Notes under the pieces: generated by a model
Told to the model about the DNA's origin: nothing
Databases searched by the model: none
What the model saw: the letters and a program-made list of their open reading frames with translations, nothing else
Shown here: piece after piece, positions 1 to 2,537 of the stretch
How the letters are laid out: each line of letters begins with the position of its first letter
Numbering within the stretch: position 1 is the stretch's first letter
Assembly: GCA_905235425.1 (NCBI GenBank)
Contig: CAJOKY010000167.1
Location: 1 to 5,521, forward strand
Reading direction: 5' to 3'
Length of the DNA stretch: 5,521 bases
DNA from: an uncultured Selenomonadaceae bacterium
Lineage (GTDB): Bacteria; Bacillota; Negativicutes; Selenomonadales; Selenomonadaceae
Made by a program: the position numbers and the translations under genes

Positions 1-2
1 CC

Positions 3-238
3 GAAAGTTTTAACAATCGGATAGAGGTGTGTAGTACGCCGGAGAGTTTATCCTCTCAAATGTGTTTGTTTATATTTGACTATGACAAACGCAACTATTC
101 AGCCGCAAAGAAACTGACAGATACCGGGATATGAGAGCAGAATTTAGCGACGGCAACGATTTGTTTTGGGAAGATATTGATTTATTCGCCATTTCAAAAA
201 TTACGTTGAGATTTGACGGCATGGCAATTCAAGAGTAA
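3..238 (+). pseudogene. Possible decayed or frameshifted 3' end of an unrecognised gene
   Basis: I do not recognise this product. A frame open from the window edge runs 3-134 and ends with residues YDKRNYSAAKKLTDTGI before TGA at 132. A second frame starts at ATG 131, overlapping that stop as ATGA, and runs to TAA 236, ending SKITLRFDGMAIQE. Both pieces have ordinary-looking composition, and no ribosome binding site precedes ATG 131. A single-base frameshift near 129-131 in one gene therefore explains them better than two coupled genes. The 35-residue second piece has no signal peptide or membrane segment. It does not resemble the C-terminus of ribosomal protein L1, the usual gene upstream of rplJ. 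No GC-rich terminator follows it. The stretch could also be non-coding sequence that is open by chance. Confidence 0.25.
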
Positions 239-241
239 TTT
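213..241 (+). promoter_or_regulatory. Candidate sigma-A promoter for rplJL
   Basis: TTGACG at 213-218 and TAATTT at 236-241 are separated by 17 bp. The -35 box matches five of six consensus bases, but the -10 box matches only three. Transcription would begin near 248, just before the A5T6 tract at 250-260 and ahead of the L10 leader, which is the expected place for an independently transcribed rplJL unit. The promoter overlaps the stop of the upstream fragment. Confidence 0.35.
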
Positions 242-269
242 GTTTAGCCAAAAATTTTTTGTTAAAGCA

Positions 270-362
270 ATAACAGACCGAAGACAACAGGTACAAAAAT
301 AAATCCTGTCGAGGTTGGAGTCATTAAAATTTTCTCCGATTGTCTTTGGTCGGAGATTTTTT
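270..362 (+). ncRNA. L10 leader (ribosomal protein L10 autoregulatory leader)
   Basis: This is the 5' UTR element by which L10, in complex with L12 dimers, controls its own operon. The characteristic core is visible: GACCGAAGACAACAGG at 276-291, then CCTGTCGAGGT at 305-315. ACAGG (287-291) pairs with CCTGT (305-309) to give a 5-bp hairpin with a 13-nt loop. GACCGAAGACAA (276-287) can pair with TTGTCTTTGGTC (340-351) over 12 positions with a single G-U. That long-range helix uses the loop and two bases of the 3' arm of the terminator at 334-362, so the two folds exclude each other. In Bacillus subtilis the L10-L12 complex regulates rplJL by transcription termination in the leader. The same logic is inferred here from the folds and from position, 20 nt before rplJ. 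Confidence 0.85.
334..362 (+). terminator. Leader attenuator terminator upstream of rplJ
   Basis: CTCCGA (334-339) pairs perfectly with TCGGAG (350-355) around a 10-nt loop, and T333-A356 can add a seventh pair. Six T residues follow at 357-362. The loop and part of the 3' arm also take part in the alternative long-range helix with 276-287, so this is read as a regulated terminator within the L10 leader, not as the end of the upstream gene. Confidence 0.7.
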
Positions 363-382
363 GTTGGGAGGTGAAATTTTTA

Positions 383-934
383 ATGGGAGTAACACCTAAG
401 AAAGAGGCAGTTGTAGCCGAAATTCAAAATTGGCTTAAAACGTCACAAGGCATCGTTATCACAAGTTACAAAGGCTTGAACGTCGCTACTGATACGCAGA
501 TGAGACGCGAACTTCGCGAAGCAGGCGTAACTTACAAAGTTGTCAAAAACACCATGCTCCGTATTGCCGCGAAAAATGCCGGCATTGAAAATCTTGAAAC
601 TCACTTGGAAGGTACTACGGCAATCGCTTTTTCGGCGACAGATCCCGTTGCACCGGCTAAAATTATCTGTGACTTCATGAAGAAAAATAAACTTGAAGAC
701 GCGGAAATTTTGACGATTAAAGCAGGTATTCTTGACGGTAAAGTTATCGAAGAGAAAGACGTTAAGGCTTTGGCGGCATTGCCGAGCAAGGAACAACTTA
801 TCGCAAAACTTTTGGGCAGCATGAACGCGCCGCTTTCAAATACCGTCGGCGTACTTTCTGCCATTATTCGCAACGCTGTCGGTGTTATCGCGGCTATTCG
901 CGACAAGAAAGAAAAAGAAGAAACAGCGGCTTAA
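383..934 (+). CDS. rplJ: 50S ribosomal protein L10 (uL10)
   Basis: L10 anchors the L7/L12 stalk to 23S rRNA on the large subunit and binds its own leader RNA as a repressor. The product has 183 residues, slightly longer than common bacterial L10 (about 165-175), with the surplus in a lysine/glutamate-rich tail. The N-terminal RNA-binding domain shows the conserved YKVVKNT at 51-57, and EGTTAIAF at 76-83 is also typical. The C-terminal helix from LPSKEQLI (133-140) through the alternating hydrophobic run to about 172 is the docking site for L12 dimers. I chose ATG 383 because GGGAGG (366-371) precedes it at normal spacing. The upstream GTG at 371 lies inside that Shine-Dalgarno sequence and is rejected. 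The gene sits directly after the L10 leader and 67 nt before rplL, in one operon. Confidence 0.97.
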   Translation: MGVTPKKEAVVAEIQNWLKTSQGIVITSYKGLNVATDTQMRRELREAGVTYKVVKNTMLRIAAKNAGIENLETHLEGTTAIAFSATDPVAPAKIICDFMKKNKLEDAEILTIKAGILDGKVIEEKDVKALAALPSKEQLIAKLLGSMNAPLSNTVGVLSAIIRNAVGVIAAIRDKKEKEETAA

Positions 935-1001
935 TCAAATTAATTGCAGGTTAGATTTAATAAAATCATTTGCAGTATAGAAAATTTTGGAGGGAAATTT
1001 A

Positions 1002-1376
1002 ATGACTAAAGAAGAAATCATTGAAGCCATTGGCAGTATGACAGTTTTGGAACTTTCCGAACTCGTAAAAGCTATGGAAGAAAAATTCGGCGTATCTGCG
1101 GCGGCTCCCGTAGCTGTTGCAGCGGTCGGTGCGGCTCCTGCGGCGGCGGCTGAAGAAGAAGAAAAAACCGAATTTGACGTTATCCTTGCTGAAATCGGCG
1201 CTGAAAAAATTAAAGTTATCAAAGCAGTTCGTGAAGCAACGGGTCTCGGTCTTAAAGAAGCTAAGGCGCTTGTTGACGGCGCTCCCGCTCCTGTCAAAGA
1301 AAAAATTTCTAAAGCTGATGCTGAAGCTCTTAAAGCGAAACTTGAAGAAGTCGGCGCTAAAGTCGAAATTAAATAG
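1002..1376 (+). CDS. rplL: 50S ribosomal protein L7/L12 (bL12)
   Basis: L7/L12 forms the flexible dimers of the ribosomal stalk that recruit and stimulate EF-Tu, EF-G, IF2 and release factor GTPases. The product has 124 residues, normal for the family. Residues 1-31 are the helical dimerisation and L10-binding domain. Residues 32-55 are an alanine/proline-rich hinge ending in a run of glutamates. Residues 56-124 are the globular C-terminal domain, with KIKVIKAVRE at 69-78, the conserved TGLGLKEAK at 80-88 and LVDGAP at 90-95. ATG 1002 is preceded by GGAGGG (989-994). A TTG at 987 in the same frame overlaps that site and is not the start. The gene is cotranscribed with rplJ and followed 36 nt later by a strong terminator. 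rpoB, its usual downstream neighbour, is absent. Confidence 0.98.
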   Translation: MTKEEIIEAIGSMTVLELSELVKAMEEKFGVSAAAPVAVAAVGAAPAAAAEEEEKTEFDVILAEIGAEKIKVIKAVREATGLGLKEAKALVDGAPAPVKEKISKADAEALKAKLEEVGAKVEIK

Positions 1377-1412
1377 AATACTTAACGACAGAATAAAAAT
1401 ATTTTCAATACG

Positions 1413-1442
1413 TAACGTCGATTTTTCGGCGTTATTTTTTTT
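1413..1442 (+). terminator. Intrinsic terminator of the rplJL operon
   Basis: TAACGTCGA (1413-1421) pairs with TCGGCGTTA (1426-1434) over nine positions, one of them G-U, around a TTTT loop. Eight T residues follow at 1435-1442. It lies 36 nt after the rplL stop, so the operon appears to end here instead of running on into RNA polymerase genes. Confidence 0.9.
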
Positions 1443-1518
1443 AGGGAACAGGGATTAGGGATTAGGGAGTAGGGAGTAGAGCGTAGGGAGCAGGGAGTAG
1501 GGATTAGGTAGTAAGTAA
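1442..1518 (+). repeat. Degenerate 7-bp tandem repeat array (consensus TAGGGAG/T)
   Basis: Eleven consecutive heptamers can be laid out in strict 7-bp phase from 1442: TAGGGAA, CAGGGAT, TAGGGAT, TAGGGAG twice, TAGAGCG, TAGGGAG, CAGGGAG, TAGGGAT, TAGGTAG and TAAGTAA. Decay is strongest at the right end. The array starts at the last T of the rplL terminator and stops before the promoter of the next gene. Heptanucleotide short tandem repeats of this general kind are known in other bacteria, notably filamentous cyanobacteria. No coding role is apparent. Confidence 0.85.
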
Positions 1519-1543
1519 AATCCTAAAAAATTTTTAGACATAC

Positions 1544-1572
1544 TTTAAAAATATTCGGTACGGCGCTATAAT
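1544..1572 (+). promoter_or_regulatory. Promoter of the mutarotase-like gene
   Basis: TTTAAA (1544-1549) and a perfect TATAAT (1567-1572) are spaced by 17 bp. The predicted start is near 1579, giving a leader of about 32 nt. A 10-bp direct repeat, ATATTCGGTA (1551-1560) and ATATTTGGTA (1571-1580), brackets the -10 box at a centre distance of 20 bp and could be an operator. Confidence 0.65.
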
Positions 1573-1610
1573 ATTTGGTAAAAAAATTTTTGTTGGAAGG
1601 GAATTTTTTT

Positions 1611-2378
1611 ATGGCGAATATCAAGCAAGAATCTTTCGGCAAACTTTCTGACGGAAGTGAGGCTAAAATTTTCACTTTGCGTAACACGAAGGGTAATGAA
1701 TTGAAAGTCACCGATTACGGCGCGCGTATTGTCTCGGTACGTTTCCGCGACAAGTCTTATACCAATAAATTCGTACTCAAAACCTATGATGACGTTGCAG
1801 GCTATGAAAAAGACGATGACGCCGGAGTTGTCTTTGTAGACGAAGGCAAGGACTTTGCAAAAATTATTTGGAACGCCGAATCTACTACTGAAGGCGTAAA
1901 ATTTACGGCGGAACTCGGCGGCAAGAGTGCCGAAATTATTTACAGCATTTCAAATGACAATGAAGTAAGCATACGCTACAACGCTACCGGCGCGGCTGAT
2001 ATTTCGACACAACTTGTATTCAGTGCTGACGCGTTGCCTGATTCCGACATAAGCCCTTATTCTGAAGGTGCGGCGAAAGGTAAAATTTCCGGCAAAAATA
2101 TTTACGACATTATCGACCAACCTGCAGAAGTTTTAATGGAAATTGGTATGTTCGGCTACGATCCCGGCTGTCCGATTGATTATCTTGAGGCGGGACTCAA
2201 AAACGCGGCGGATATTTTTTCCGCGCCGGCAAGCATTGATTTAAAAGTTTACGCCACTCAGAATAAATTGCACGTTGAGGAACTTGACGGCGGCTTTGCA
2301 ATTCGTACCGGCGGCACGAAATCTGCGGACGGCAAAATTTCCGGTCAAACTGTCTACGTCTTTAAAAATAGAAAGTAG
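1611..2378 (+). CDS. Aldose-1-epimerase (galactose mutarotase)-like protein lacking catalytic residues
   Basis: The product has 255 residues, against about 340 for GalM-type mutarotases, which interconvert alpha and beta anomers of aldoses. The N-terminus carries the family signature: FGKLSDG at 9-15, the strand FTLRN at 21-25, then KVTDYGARIVSV at 32-43 and a degenerate Y59-Y65 stretch. IIYSISNDNEVSIRYNAT (109-126) matches the region normally followed by the catalytic NHxYFN motif, but here QLVFSADAL follows. The HGG motif and the late catalytic glutamate segment (LExQxxPDxxN) are missing. The whole protein has one histidine (H221), whereas the enzyme needs two. It has no signal peptide, so it is probably cytoplasmic. 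I chose ATG 1611 because GGAAGGG (1595-1601) precedes it; TTG 1575 lies upstream of that site. The gene is monocistronic, with its own promoter and terminator. It may be a carbohydrate-binding or structural paralogue; its function is unknown. Confidence 0.75.
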   Translation: MANIKQESFGKLSDGSEAKIFTLRNTKGNELKVTDYGARIVSVRFRDKSYTNKFVLKTYDDVAGYEKDDDAGVVFVDEGKDFAKIIWNAESTTEGVKFTAELGGKSAEIIYSISNDNEVSIRYNATGAADISTQLVFSADALPDSDISPYSEGAAKGKISGKNIYDIIDQPAEVLMEIGMFGYDPGCPIDYLEAGLKNAADIFSAPASIDLKVYATQNKLHVEELDGGFAIRTGGTKSADGKISGQTVYVFKNRK

Positions 2379-2450
2379 AAGGTAGATAGTAGATAGTAGA
2401 TCTACCCTCTACCTCCTACTATCTACCCTCTACAATCTACTATCTAACAA
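2367..2450 (+). repeat. Heptamer repeat array with internal inversion
   Basis: Twelve heptamers keep one 7-bp phase. Five read AATAGAA, AGTAGAA, GGTAGAT, AGTAGAT, AGTAGAT (2367-2401). Seven read CTACCCT, CTACCTC, CTACTAT, CTACCCT, CTACAAT, CTACTAT, CTAACAA (2402-2450). CTACTAT is a circular permutation of the reverse complement of AGTAGAT, so the same unit is present in both orientations. GGTAGATAGTAG (2381-2392) can pair with CTACTATCTACC (2416-2427) over 12 bp. The first units include the stop codon and last residues of the mutarotase-like gene. Confidence 0.85.
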
Positions 2451-2459
2451 ATACTTTTC

Positions 2460-2487
2460 AGCGACGATTAACACCGCCGCTTTTTTT
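2460..2487 (+). terminator. Intrinsic terminator of the mutarotase-like gene
   Basis: AGCGACG (2460-2466) pairs with CGCCGCT (2475-2481) over six pairs with one internal A-C mismatch and an 8-nt loop. Seven T residues follow (2481-2487, the first shared with the stem). It separates the mutarotase-like gene from the next promoter. Confidence 0.7.
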
Positions 2488-2488
2488 G

Positions 2489-2517
2489 TTGACATTGAAG
2501 GCAGGTAATTATAAAAT
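2489..2517 (+). promoter_or_regulatory. Strong promoter of the activase-like gene
   Basis: A perfect TTGACA (2489-2494) and TAAAAT (2512-2517, five of six matches) are separated by 17 bp. TATAAA (2510-2515) is an alternative -10 box at 15 bp. The predicted start near 2523-2524 falls at the first base of the GAGGTG ribosome binding site (2524-2529). The mRNA leader would then be only about 14 nt long. Confidence 0.7.
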
Positions 2518-2537
2518 TTACTTGAGGTGAAATTTTA

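Noticed and set aside
371..385. GTG 371 as the rplJ start
   Set aside because: It lies inside the Shine-Dalgarno sequence GGGAGG; ATG 383 has normal spacing and gives the usual L10 N-terminus.
443..906. Minus-strand open frames of 101-117 codons across rplJ
   Set aside because: They are antisense to a clear L10 gene, lack ribosome binding sites, and have implausible composition.
935..1001. Internal promoter or attenuator between rplJ and rplL
   Set aside because: Only a weak 5-bp AT hairpin and poorly spaced -35/-10 look-alikes (TTGCAG 944, TAAAAT 961, 11 bp apart) are present.
935..1297. Minus-strand 120-codon frame opposite rplL
   Set aside because: Serine/alanine-rich antisense shadow of the alanine-rich L7/L12 gene, with no start signals.
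1117..1458. 113-codon + strand frame overlapping rplL
   Set aside because: Lysine/leucine-rich shift of the L7/L12 frame that runs through the terminator; not a protein-like sequence.
1442..1518. CRISPR array
   Set aside because: The repeat unit is 7 bp with no spacers, far shorter than CRISPR repeats.
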